DNA of 64,000 bases, taken from assembly GCA_022749655.1 (NCBI GenBank), contig CP094243.1, positions 3,720,001 through 3,784,000 of the forward strand. The letters are read 5' to 3'. The DNA is from Xanthomonas phaseoli pv. phaseoli (GTDB lineage: Bacteria; Pseudomonadota; Gammaproteobacteria; Xanthomonadales; Xanthomonadaceae). A model generated the notes under the pieces. That model searched no databases, was not told the DNA's origin, and was given only the letters and a program-made list of their open reading frames with translations. Of this stretch, positions 9,387 to 18,677 are shown one piece after another (within the stretch, counting starts at the first letter, position 1; each line of letters opens with the position of its first letter). The translations under genes and the position numbers were made by a program.

Positions 9387-10108
9387 GGCAACACCTCTCC
9401 CAGATGGGTAAAGCTGCCGGTGGCACCGTGCGCATCCAACAGCGCCATTTGCACACTGCTGGCAGCGCCCTGCTCCACCTCGAGTTCCCCACCACCGTTC
9501 ATGTCGGTCTTGACCGAGCCCGGATGCACGGCATTGACCTTGATGGCGGTGTCGCGCAATTCGTGGGCCAGATGCACGGCCCAGCTGTTCAACGCGCTCT
9601 TGGAGATGTTGTAAGCCGGAATCTTGAAATCGTAGATCGGCGAGCCGGGTTGGCTATGCAAGGTCAGCGAGCCGAGGAGGCTGGACACATTGACGATGCG
9701 CCCGGCCAGCGAGCGACGCAGCAGCGGCAGGAAGGCCTTGGTCACCTCGACCACGGCGAACAGGTTGGTGTCGAAGGTGCGCTTCCATACCTCCAGGCTC
9801 TGCTGCGACGGGGTGCGCTGCAGGTCATCGAGCATGATGCCGGCGTTGTTGATCAGGATGTCCAGATGGCCATGACGCTGCTCCACCGTGCCCACGGCGG
9901 CAGCAACGCTGATGTCGTCGTTGACATCGAGCTGGATGGCCTCCACCGGCAGGCCTTCGGCCTGCAACTTGAGGGCCGCGGCCACGGCGTCGTCGCGCTT
10001 GCGCCCGGCCAGCAGCGTGTGCACGCCGGCCTGTGCGAGTTGACGAACGGTCTCCAGACCGATACCGCGGGTGGCGCCGGTGACCAGTGCGATCTTGGTA
10101 TTGCTCAT
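9380..10108 (-). CDS. smeU2: Short-chain dehydrogenase/reductase, SmeU2-like
   Basis: A classical 242-residue SDR with the cofactor loop TGATRGIG near residues 10-17, NNAG near 87-90, catalytic Ser in NVSSLLGS and the YNISK Tyr-Lys pair. The substrate is probably a carbonyl or quinone compound with NADP(H), although the sequence does not fix it. It sits between the RND permease (42 bases upstream) and the outer-membrane factor (seven-base overlap) and is surely co-transcribed. An SDR at this exact position is the hallmark of the smeU1-V-W-U2-X operon. It may process pump substrates or the inducing electrophile. Confidence 0.88.
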   Translation of the reverse strand: MSNTKIALVTGATRGIGLETVRQLAQAGVHTLLAGRKRDDAVAAALKLQAEGLPVEAIQLDVNDDISVAAAVGTVEQRHGHLDILINNAGIMLDDLQRTPSQQSLEVWKRTFDTNLFAVVEVTKAFLPLLRRSLAGRIVNVSSLLGSLTLHSQPGSPIYDFKIPAYNISKSALNSWAVHLAHELRDTAIKVNAVHPGSVKTDMNGGGELEVEQGAASSVQMALLDAHGATGSFTHLGEVLPW

Positions 10109-10150
10109 GTGTAAATCCTTCGAATGTATGGAGGGGGAAGTAATGCGCGC

Positions 10151-13100
10151 TCAGGCGTTGACGTGGGCGTGATCGTGCGCAACTGCGGGCGGTGTCGCGG
10201 GACCGCGACCGGTCACCCACTTGCGCAGCGCCACGTAGAACACCGGCGTCAGGAACAGGCCGAACAAGGTCACACCCAGCATGCCGGCGAACACCGTGAT
10301 ACCGGTGACCGAGCGCACTTCGGCGCCGGCGCCATGGCCAAACACCAGCGGCACGGTGCCGGCGATGAAGGCGATGGAGGTCATCACGATGGGGCGCAGG
10401 CGCAAACGGCAGGCTTCCAGTGCCGCTTCAACGATGCCCTTGCCGTGCATTTCCAGTTCGCGGGCGAACTCCACGATCAGGATCGCGTTCTTGCATGCCA
10501 GGCCCATCAACACCACCAGACCCACCTGCACGAACACGTTGTTGTCGCCGCCGGTGAGCCACACACCGAACAACGCAGACAGCAAGGTCATCGGCACGAT
10601 CAGGATCACGGCCAGCGGCAGCGTCCAGCTTTCGTACAACGCGGCCAGCACCAGGAACGCGAGCAACACCGCCATCGGGAACACGATCAATGCCGAGTTG
10701 CCTTGCGTGGACTGCTGGTAGCTCAGGTCGGTCCACTCGATGTTCATGCCGTTGGGCAGCACCTGCGGCGCCATGCTGGACAGCTTCTGCATCGCCTCGG
10801 TGGACGACAGCACGCGCGGATCCGCCTCGCCAATGAGGTCGGCAGCCGGATAGCCGTTGTAGCGGATCACCGGGTCCGGGCCGTAGGTCTGGCCCAGCGT
10901 GACCATGCTGCCGATCGGCACCATGTCGCCGTTGGCATTACGCGTGCGCAGGTTGGCGATGTCTTCCACGCTATCGCGGAACTGTCCATCGGCCTGGGCG
11001 ATCACCTGGTAGGTGCGACCGAAGCGATTGAAGTCGTTGATGTAGGACGACCCCAGATAGGTCTGCAGCGTGTCGAACAGGTTGGTCAACGGCACGCCCT
11101 GCGCCTTGGCCTTGTCGCGGTCGACCTTGGCGTCGAGCTGCGGCACGTTGGCCTGGTAGGTGCCGATCGGGAACTGCATGCCCGGCGTTTGCGAGATCGC
11201 ACCGGACATCGCATTCACCGCACTCTGCAACTGGCCATAGCCCAGGCCGGCACGGTCCTGGATGTACAGCGAATAGCCCGAGCCCTGGCCCAAGCCCAGA
11301 ATCGGCGGCGGCATGAAGGCGAATGCGAAGCCCTGCTGGATCTGGCTGATGCGTGCGTTGATTTCCGCATTGATCTGCGCGGCGGTGCGGCTGCGCTGGC
11401 TGAATGGCTTGAGCGTCAGGAACACCGTGCCGGTATTGGGCGTATTGGTGAACTGCAGCGGGTTCAGGCCGGGGAACGCAATGGCGTGATCCACCCCGTC
11501 GGTCTAGCGCGATCTGGGTGATCTGGCGGATCACCTCATTGGTGCGCTCCAGCGACGATCCTTCCGGCAGCTTGGTACCGGCAATCAGATACAGCTTGTC
11601 CTGGGTCGGAATGAAGCCGCCGGGCACCAGCTTGAACATGAAACCGGTACCGACCAGCAGCAGCAGGTAGACCACGAACACCGCACCTCGCTTGCCCAGC
11701 GCGCGCGACACCGCACCTTGGTACTTGTGCGAGCTGGTGTTGAAGAAACGGTTGAACGGGCGGAACAACCAGCCGAACAAGCGGTCGATCAACCGCGACG
11801 GACCGTCCTTGGGCGCGTCGTGCGACTTGAGCAGCATCGCTGCCAGCGCCGGCGACAAGGTCAGCGAGTTGATCGCCGAAATCACCGTGGAAATGGCGAT
11901 GGTCACCGCGAACTGCTTGTAGAACTGGCCGGTCACGCCCGACAGGAACGCCATCGGCACGAACACCGCGCACAGCACCAGCGCGATGGCGATGATCGGC
12001 CCGGACACTTCGCGCATGGCCTGATGCGCGGCCGCCAGCGGGCTCAACCCTTCTTCGATGTTGCGCTCGACGTTTTCCACCACCACGATCGCGTCGTCGA
12101 CCACGATGCCGATCGCCAGCACCAAGCCGAACAGGCTCAGCGTATTGATGGAGAAACCCAGCAGATACAGCGCCGCAAACGTACCGACCACCGACACCGG
12201 CACCGCCAGCAACGGAATGATCGAAGCGCGCCAGGTCTGCAGGAACAGGATCACCACCAGCACCACCAGCAGCACCGCTTCCAGCAGCGTGTGCACTACC
12301 GCGCTGATAGAATCGCGCACGAACACGGTCGGGTCGTACGCGGCCGACCATGCCATGTCCTGCGGAAACTGCTTTTCCAGCTCGGCCATCTTGGCGCGCA
12401 CCGCATCGGACAATTCGATCGCGTTGGCACCGGGCGACTGGAACACGCCCATGCCCACCGCGTTCTGGTTGTCCAGCTGCGAGCGCAAGGTGTAGTTGCC
12501 GGCGCCCAGTTCCAGGCGCGCCACATCGCTCAAGCGCACGATCTCGCCGCTGTTGCCGCTGCGGATGACGATGTTGCCGAACTCTTCTTCAGTGGTGAGG
12601 CGGCCCTGCGCGTTGATCGAGAGCAGGAAATCGCTCTTGTTGGGCATGGGCTCGGCACCGAGCTGGCCGGCGGAGACCTGCACGTTCTGCTCGCGGATGG
12701 CGGCGACCACATCGCTGGCGGTGAGCCCGCGTGCGGCCACCTTGTCCGGGTTCAACCAGATGCGCATGGCGTAGTCGCCGGCACCGAAGATCTGGATCTG
12801 GCCCACGCCGGGCAGGCGCGACAGCTCGTCCTTGACCTTCAAGGTGGCGTAGTTGCTCAGGTACAGCGAGTTGTACTTGCCCTTGGGCGAGGTCAGATGC
12901 ACGACCATGGTCAGCGTCGGCGATTGCTTCTGCGTGGTCACGCCCTGGCGGCGCACGTCTTCGGGCAGACGCGCCTGCGCCTGGCTGACTCGGTTCTGCA
13001 CCTGCACCTGCGCCTGGTCCGGATCGGTGCCGGGCTTGAAGGTCACGGTGACCACCAGCACGCCGTCCGAGCCGGCCACCGACTTCATGTACATCATGTT

Positions 13101-13325
13101 TTCCACGCCGTTGATGGCTTCCTCAAGCGGCGTGGCGACGGTTTCGGCAATGACCTTGGGGTTGGCGCCCGGATACACCGCGCGCACCTGCACGCTCGGC
13201 GGTACCACTTCGGGGTATTCGCTGATCGGCAGCAGCGGCATGGCGATCAGGCCGGCGGCGAAGATGATGATCGACAGCACCGCGGCAAAGATCGGCCGGT
13301 CGATGAAAAAACGGGAAAAGTCCAT
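10151..13325 (-). CDS. smeW: RND multidrug efflux permease, SmeW/MexF-like (one frameshift)
   Basis: Inner-membrane proton-driven drug pump of the HAE-1 RND family, about 1058 residues. It begins MDFSRFFIDRPIFAAVLSI, the canonical cytoplasmic start and first helix. It shows the PGANPKVIAETVATPLEEA porter segment, the VLAIGIVVDDAIVVVENVER helix-4 motif with its proton-relay Asp pair, and GLACKNAILIVEFARE in the C-terminal half. Near 11505 the frame breaks between QIALD and DHAIAFPGLNPLQF, best explained by a lost dinucleotide (or one extra base). Both halves are otherwise full length. The ATG at 13325 is chosen because homologues start MDFSRFF. Confidence 0.93.
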
Positions 13326-13503
13326 TGGGATGGTCCTGAAAGAGGGTGCCGCCGGGTGGCGGCGCGGCACGGCGGCTCCGGGCCGGCCTGATGACGAGGC
13401 CGGCAGTCATGAGCTGCGATGCAGCGATGGATCAGTGCAGCCGTGGCAGGTGGCGCGCAGTCGCCGGGAAGGCGCGACGGCGCGCAACGCGCGTTGGCGA
13501 TAC

Positions 13504-14694
13504 CTAATTGGAAGCGGTGCGCTTGTCCGCCGCCGGCGCCATGGCCACGGTCTTGGCGTCCACCGGCATGCCGGGCATGAAGATCTTCTGCACGCCATCG
13601 ACCACCACGCGGTCGCCGGCGGCCAGGCCGCTACGCACGATGCGCAGACCATCGGCACTGCGGCCGAGCTCCACATCGCGGCGCTGCGCCTTGCCGTCCT
13701 TGTCCACCACGTACACGTACTTGCGGTCCTGGTCGGTGAGCACGGCCTTTTCGTCCACCAGCATGGCCTTGAACTGGCCGCTGCCCAGCAACTGCACATG
13801 CGCATACAAGCCCGGCGTGAATTGCCGTTGCGCGTTATCCAGTACCGCGCGGACGCGGATGGTGCCGGTGCTGCGGGTCACCTGGTTGTCCAGGAAATCC
13901 ACGCGACCGTTATGCGGGAAGCCTTGCTCGCCGACCAGCCCGATCCGCACCGGCAACTCGCCGCCACGTTCGTCCGGGCGCTCGCCGTTGCGGGCCATCT
14001 GCGAATAGCGCAGGAAGGTACCTTCGTCGGCGTCGAAATAGACAAATACCTCGTCCAGCGACACCAGCGTGGTCAGCACGCTGGCACTGTCGCCAGCCGT
14101 GACCAGGTTGCCGGCGGTGACCATCGCACGCCCGGCGCGACCGTCGATGGGAGCGCGCACGCGCGTCCAGTCCAGGTTGAGCCTGGCGGTGTCCACCGCG
14201 GCCTGGGCGGCCTGCAGGTCGGCATCGGCCTGATCGGCAGCAGCGCGGCGTTGCTCCCAGGTTTCGGTGGAAATGGCCTGCTGCTCGGACAATTTGCGTG
14301 CACGCGCAGCTTCGCTACGTGCCAGCGTGGCCTGGGTGCGGGCACGCACCAGCGACGCGTTGGCACGCGCGAACTCGGCGCGGTAGCTACGCTCGTCGAT
14401 GGTGAACAGCACATCGCCCTTCTTCACTTCCGCACCTTCGGTGTAGTTGACCTTGTCGATATAGCCGGACACGCGCGGACGCAGTTCGACGCTTTCCACC
14501 GGCTCGATGCGGCCGCTGAATTCGTCCCACTGGCTGATCTGCTTCATCAGCACCGGCGCGACGCTGACACTGGGCGGCGGCGGTACGCCGGTCTCGGCGG
14601 CCTTGCTACCGCAGCCGGCGAGCACGACCGCAAGCACGGCGCCCGCCAACACGGTACGCAAGGGAAAACGGAACGGGGTGGCGTTCGTGGTCAT
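13504..14694 (-). CDS. smeV: RND periplasmic adaptor, SmeV/MexE-like
   Basis: A membrane fusion protein of 396 residues linking the SmeW permease to the SmeX channel. It has a lipoprotein signal (VVLAGCGSKAAE, Cys near residue 28), then a barrel-sandwich half (RPRVSGYIDKVNYTEGAEVKKGD), an alpha-helical hairpin (about residues 110-180) and a second lipoyl half (RAPIDGRAGRAMVTAGNLV). The beta-barrel and membrane-proximal domains end near KIFMPGMPVDAKTV. It is upstream of smeW with a 178-base gap and downstream of the SmeU1-like SDR. Frame intact. Confidence 0.93.
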   Translation of the reverse strand: MTTNATPFRFPLRTVLAGAVLAVVLAGCGSKAAETGVPPPPSVSVAPVLMKQISQWDEFSGRIEPVESVELRPRVSGYIDKVNYTEGAEVKKGDVLFTIDERSYRAEFARANASLVRARTQATLARSEAARARKLSEQQAISTETWEQRRAAADQADADLQAAQAAVDTARLNLDWTRVRAPIDGRAGRAMVTAGNLVTAGDSASVLTTLVSLDEVFVYFDADEGTFLRYSQMARNGERPDERGGELPVRIGLVGEQGFPHNGRVDFLDNQVTRSTGTIRVRAVLDNAQRQFTPGLYAHVQLLGSGQFKAMLVDEKAVLTDQDRKYVYVVDKDGKAQRRDVELGRSADGLRIVRSGLAAGDRVVVDGVQKIFMPGMPVDAKTVAMAPAADKRTASN

Positions 14695-14815
14695 GGGGAA
14701 ATCTCTCGGGTGGGGATGGGAAATTGCAGACCGGCCAGCCGGCTCGCCGACGGTGCGGCCGGCGGGCGACGACTCACGGTCACGATGGCTTGTCCGGGCT
14801 GGCCAGGTCCGGCGA

Positions 14816-15463
14816 TCAGGAAACAGCGGCGCGGCCGACGTCCACGGCACGGATCCATTCCGGACAGGCGTCCTTGGCGCGACCGGGCGTGCAGACCGGC
14901 TGCTCGACCGAGAGCAACTGCACGCGCACGCCCAACGGCTTGGCTTCCTCGTGCAACACCTGGGCAAGCATGCGCGTGGCGGAGGCCGCAACCGACCGAT
15001 CGCCATGCGCCGACCAGGCACGCAGCGCGCACGGGCTGCCGAGCAGCAGATAGCGGCCGCCGCCGTCGGCTTCGGCCAGCAGCGGCAGCAGGTGGCGGGC
15101 GGCAGCCAGATGCGGCAGCACGTCGCGGTCCAGGCGACGACGCAGGGCGGCCACCGGCCGATCCACCAGCCGCCCGGCCTTCGGCGGGCTGCCCAGGCTG
15201 GCGATCACCGCACCCAGCGGTCGTTGCCGCTGGGCCAGTTCGGTGGCCAGGCGCTGCGCGGACGCATCGTCGGCCACCGATCCCTGCACGATGTCCAGCA
15301 GCGGCGAGTGACCGTGCTGCGCGCGCAGTGCGTCCAGCTTGGCGGCGTCGCGCCCAATCGCCACCGTTGGCATGCCGGCGTCCAGCAACGCAGAGACAAT
15401 GCCCATGCCCACGTTGCCCGCGCCGCCAATGACGGCCGTCTCGGATTGAACCGTCCCGCTCAT
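14816..15463 (-). CDS. smeU1: NAD(P)-binding SDR-like protein, SmeU1-like
   Basis: A 215-residue Rossmann protein with a TAVIGGAGNVGMGI nucleotide-binding loop near residues 9-22 and an SDR-like order of strands. It is atypical: where classical SDRs have Tyr-x-x-x-Lys there is AWSAHGDRSVAASATRM, with neither Tyr nor Lys. It may therefore bind a dinucleotide without classical catalysis. First gene of the efflux operon; the ATG at 15463 is about 350 bases from the divergent LysR start. Sensor, chaperone or non-classical reductase roles are open. Confidence 0.8.
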   Translation of the reverse strand: MSGTVQSETAVIGGAGNVGMGIVSALLDAGMPTVAIGRDAAKLDALRAQHGHSPLLDIVQGSVADDASAQRLATELAQRQRPLGAVIASLGSPPKAGRLVDRPVAALRRRLDRDVLPHLAAARHLLPLLAEADGGGRYLLLGSPCALRAWSAHGDRSVAASATRMLAQVLHEEAKPLGVRVQLLSVEQPVCTPGRAKDACPEWIRAVDVGRAAVS

Positions 15464-15813
15464 GGGATTTTCGCTCCCGAGATCGGGATAATTCCGCGCC
15501 GCGCCCAGCGCGCCTGCAGTCCAGTTCGCTGCGCAGGCGCGCCGCCAGCCTGCCACCGTGGCGAGCTGGAGAATTCGCGCAAGGCACTGTCGTAAGACCG
15601 TTTTTCCGTGGAAACGACCGGATCGAAGGCGTTTTCGATCGCACTGCGCTTGTTGGAAGACACGCCGAAGACGTTGCACAACCACATGGCCGTGCTCCTG
15701 CATGGAGGGATGCCGCATAAGTTAGGCTTCAAAGCAGCACTTGATTAGTCCGGATTTAGGGGAATAATCGTCCCGTAAGCGGTCTAATCCCTCCTGACCC
15801 CGGAAGGCATCCC
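15464..15813. promoter_or_regulatory. Divergent intergenic region of efflux operon and LysR gene, with inverted repeat
   Basis: This 350-base gap holds no convincing gene. An open frame at 15460-15732 on the minus strand ends at the smeU1 start but has no recognisable product. Near the LysR side, GATTAGTCCG (15743-15752) and CGGTCTAATC (15780-15789) form an inverted repeat with nine of ten positions matching and a 27-base spacer. This is a plausible autoregulatory operator for the LysR protein. GGAAGG precedes the LysR ATG by six bases. Confidence 0.5.
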
Positions 15814-16848
15814 ATGACTCACGATCTCAACGACACCTTGATCTTCGTCAAGGTGGTCGAACAAGGCAGCTTCATCGCCGCCGCCAATGCGCTTGGCCTG
15901 CCCAAGACCACCGTCAGCCGCAAGGTGCAGGAACTTGAAACCCGGCTAGGTGCGCGCCTGTTGCATCGAACCACGCGCCGCATCGGGCTGACCGAAGCCG
16001 GCTCGGTGTACCACGAACATTGCCAGCGCATCGCGCGCGAGCTGGAAGAGGCCGAAAGCGCGGTGGGGCAACTGCAATCTGGCCCGCGTGGCTGGTTGCG
16101 TTTTACCGTGCCGTATTCGTTGGGCATTACCTGGATCGCGCCGTTGCTGGGCGAATTCCACGCGCAATATCCGGAAATCCAGCTGGACATGCATCTGGGC
16201 AACGAGAAGCTGGACCTGATTGGAGGCGAAGCCGATCTGGCATTGCGGGTTGGCGCGCTGCCCGATTCCAACCTGGTGGCGCGCAAGCTCGGCAGCTTGC
16301 GCACTCAGGTATTCGCCAGCCCGTCCTACATCGAACGCTATGGCGAGCCGCTGCATCCGGACGAATTGCAATTCCATCGCACGCTTGCCTTGCGCAAGAA
16401 CCGCAACGTGCACAACAACCGCTTCTTCTGGTCGCTCAGCGATGGCAGCGACGTACGCGATTTCCCGGTCAATCCGCTGATGGTGGCCAACGATCCGGCT
16501 GCGCTCAACGGTGCAGTGTTGTGCGGCGAAGGCCTGTTGCTGACTGGCGATGTGATGGCCAAGCCATTCGTGCAATCGGGCCTGGTGCGCCGCGTGCTGG
16601 CCGGTTGGACCGGGCCTGAGGTGGACTTCAACGCGGTGTTCGCCGGTGGCCGACTGGTGTCGCCGAAAGTACGTGCGTTCGTGGACTTTTTGGTGACGCG
16701 CATGAACTTCGATGCGGACTACATGATGGCGCAGTGCCCTGCCCGTCTGGCCGCACAAAAGGCCGACCACGATGCAAAAGTCGACGTGGGCGCAGACGCG
16801 CAGTTGCGCGCTGAAGGGAAGCGGATTCTGGAAAACGTCACGGCGTAG
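15814..16848 (+). CDS. smeRv: LysR-family transcriptional regulator, SmeRv-like
   Basis: Divergent from the efflux operon and so its likely local regulator. The N-terminal winged helix (about residues 3-62) reads FVKVVEQGSFIAAANALGLPKTTVSRKVQELE, a typical LysR helix-turn-helix. An effector-binding domain follows (about 90-295). At 344 residues it is longer than the usual 300. The extra C-terminal tail of about 45 residues (after MNFDADYMMAQ) is Ala/Lys-rich. In S. maltophilia the equivalent SmeRv controls smeU1VWU2X, so the symbol is given by position and family. Confidence 0.85.
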   Translation: MTHDLNDTLIFVKVVEQGSFIAAANALGLPKTTVSRKVQELETRLGARLLHRTTRRIGLTEAGSVYHEHCQRIARELEEAESAVGQLQSGPRGWLRFTVPYSLGITWIAPLLGEFHAQYPEIQLDMHLGNEKLDLIGGEADLALRVGALPDSNLVARKLGSLRTQVFASPSYIERYGEPLHPDELQFHRTLALRKNRNVHNNRFFWSLSDGSDVRDFPVNPLMVANDPAALNGAVLCGEGLLLTGDVMAKPFVQSGLVRRVLAGWTGPEVDFNAVFAGGRLVSPKVRAFVDFLVTRMNFDADYMMAQCPARLAAQKADHDAKVDVGADAQLRAEGKRILENVTA

Positions 16849-17083
16849 TGGCCGATCAAGCGTGCGCCGGCGGTGCCAGCCGTCCGGCGCAGCCCATAAG
16901 TTCATCGATGCAACTCAGTGAATGCATCTCTGTCACCACACGCGTACAGCCGACGATAGCTCGGTCGGTTTGCAAATGGTCTCACTGCCGTAAGCGGTGA
17001 GTTGGGAAAGATCCAGACGTCCGTCGTGGCGTCGTCGGATGCGATCACCCGATGAGCGCAAAGCCGACTCGGTCACGCGCGCG

Positions 17084-17177
17084 GTGCCCTCGCCGCTCGC
17101 GGGACGCCGTCAACCCATCCATGGGGGCTCGATGGCGGCACCCATGCCGCCAACGGTCCCGCACGCGGCGAGGACAC
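17084..17177 (+). repeat. Palindromic repeat unit, copy A
   Basis: Outer arms (17084-17105 and 17156-17177) are inverted repeats matching at 19 of 22 bases and enclose the core ATCCATGGGGGCTCGATGG and CACCCATGCCGCC. The core aligns closely with the reverse complement of copy B at 17335-17434, including the bounding GCGGGAC and GGTCCCGC. Looks like a REP-type element. Confidence 0.7.
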
Positions 17178-17334
17178 CGCACCAGAACGTTGGCCGGTCG
17201 CTCGGAAAGCGGCCCATCGTAGGAAAGGTGGTGGAGATACCTTCGCTTGAGCACTGCGAGCTAGCCGCGCCTCCTTAAATCGCTAGCGAACGCATCAATC
17301 GCTTGCACAAATACAGCGACCAACTCGACTGGTC

Positions 17335-17434
17335 CTTGCCCGCTCACCGTCGCGGGACCTTGAGCGGCATGGATGCCGCCAAGGAGCTTACATGGACGTC
17401 CTTGCAGCGTGTCCCGCGATGGTGGGCGGGCAAG
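17335..17434 (-). repeat. Palindromic repeat unit, copy B (inverted)
   Basis: Arms CTTGCCCGCTCACCGTCGCG and its partner at 17412-17434 match at 21 of 23 positions. The interior (GCGGCATGGATGCCGCC, CATGGACGTCC) is the reverse complement of the copy A core with a few changes. The copies lie 157 bases apart in opposite orientation. Confidence 0.7.
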
Positions 17435-17592
17435 GGCCCTGCAACAACACTCAGATCCGCGCTTTGAAGTTCCACAGTTGCGCCGACACATCAGCGCCGA
17501 TGACATCGGAAGATCGAGACCTCAAAGCCGTGCAGACCAGCCGTTCTAAACCCGAGCGATTGGTTAGCTGCTCTTGATCACACCATGCAGCA

Positions 17593-17622
17593 GAAAAACA
17601 GGCCGCTTTCGCGGCCTGTTTT
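17593..17622 (-). terminator. Rho-independent terminator after OmpA-like gene
   Basis: Perfect stem AACAGGCCGC / GCGGCCTGTT with a TTTC loop and T runs on both strands, about 60 bases past the OmpA-like stop codon. Confidence 0.8.
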
Positions 17623-17680
17623 GCGTACATCAGCACATCGCGGGTGAGTCATCCGACTCGCCACGATTCACTGCATCCCC

Positions 17681-18406
17681 TCAACGCATGCCGCTATTGC
17701 TGGCAGCGCCTTCTGCACGCAAGGGAATCAGGCGGATTTCGACGCGGCGGTTCTTGGCCCGGCCGGCGTCGGTGGTGTTGTCGGCAATCGGATAACGCTT
17801 GCCGGCCCCCATGGTTTCCATGCGCTCGCGCTGCACACCTTGCGCCGTCAGGTACTGTGCAACTGCGCTGGCGCGCTCTTCGGACAGGCGCTGATTGACC
17901 GCATCGCTACCCACGCTATCGGTATGCCCCACCACTTCCACCATGGTCTGGTTGTACTCGCGCAGCGTGGAGGCCACGCCGTTGAGCGCGGTGTAGAACT
18001 GCGGCTTCAAAGCCGACTTGCCGAAGTCGAAGGTGATGCCGTCGGGCAGGTTCAGGCTGATGTTGTCGCCCTGGCGTTGTACTTCGATCCCGGTGTTGGC
18101 AGTGCGCTCGCGCAGCGCGCGCTCCTGGCGATCCTGGTACTGGCCGATCGCCGCACCGCTCAGTGCACCGATGCCGGCGCCGACCATCGCGTGCTGACGA
18201 CGCTCGGTGGCGCTATCGCCGGTGAGCAGGCCTGCAGCCACACCAATGGCGGTACCGATCAGCGCGTTGCGGCCGGTTCGATTCTGCTGTTGTGTCTGCT
18301 CGCCGTATTGGTCGCGCTGCACATACGAGCCGCCGGTGGCGCAAGCGGACAGCGCAATGGCGCTGGCCAGTGCAACGGCAAGACTCTTGGTGGCTGCTGG
18401 GGACAT
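17681..18406 (-). CDS. OmpA-family lipoprotein with glycine zipper
   Basis: A 241-residue outer-membrane lipoprotein. The lipobox LSACATGG gives a mature Cys near residue 22. A glycine-zipper segment follows (about 50-95: LIGTAIGVAAGLL, GAGIGALSGAAIG), then an OmpA C-terminal peptidoglycan-binding domain (about 120-230) with the diagnostic VEVVGHTDSVGSDAVNQRLSE and GRAKNRRVEI motifs. It resembles YiaD-type proteins that tie the outer membrane to peptidoglycan. Single gene with its own terminator. Confidence 0.9.
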   Translation of the reverse strand: MSPAATKSLAVALASAIALSACATGGSYVQRDQYGEQTQQQNRTGRNALIGTAIGVAAGLLTGDSATERRQHAMVGAGIGALSGAAIGQYQDRQERALRERTANTGIEVQRQGDNISLNLPDGITFDFGKSALKPQFYTALNGVASTLREYNQTMVEVVGHTDSVGSDAVNQRLSEERASAVAQYLTAQGVQRERMETMGAGKRYPIADNTTDAGRAKNRRVEIRLIPLRAEGAASNSGMR

Positions 18407-18677
18407 GGTGTTCTCCTATGGCCGGACCATCCGGCACTCAATCGTGTGCGCGAGGATAAACAGGCCCACGCGACTGGCGCATGATGAAAACCGCCGCAAT
18501 CCATGTGCAGCAGGTGCGCCATTCAGGAAAACGTTTTCGGCCATGACACGCACACGTGCACCGCCACATCAATCAGCGCAGGCCGATCAACGACGCGCGT
18601 TGCAGGCCCTGTACTCACTCATCAAACAGCACGGTGTGCACCATGCAAACGGGCACACGCGCATCGATCAGCGGCGA

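Larger units (their letters stand above)
16849..17680. other. Gene-poor intergenic region with repeats
   Basis: About 830 bases without a supported gene. It holds two inverted palindromic repeat units (17084-17177 and 17335-17434) and a terminator at 17593-17622. Short open frames on both strands (for example 16997-17278 and 17261-17506) run through the repeats and lack good starts, so I do not call them. A small RNA ending at the terminator is possible but not shown. Confidence 0.6.

Noticed and set aside
10124..13391. Long His/Gln/Arg-rich plus-strand frames opposite smeW
   Set aside because: They are the reverse-strand shadow of a GC-rich RND gene; the minus-strand frame carries all recognised motifs.
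15460..15732. 90-codon frame just before smeU1
   Set aside because: No recognisable product; it occupies the divergent regulatory region and probably is leader or non-coding.
17261..17506. Minus-strand frame of 81 codons in the repeat region
   Set aside because: It runs through palindromic repeat B, is Cys/Arg-rich without domains and lacks a ribosome-binding site.
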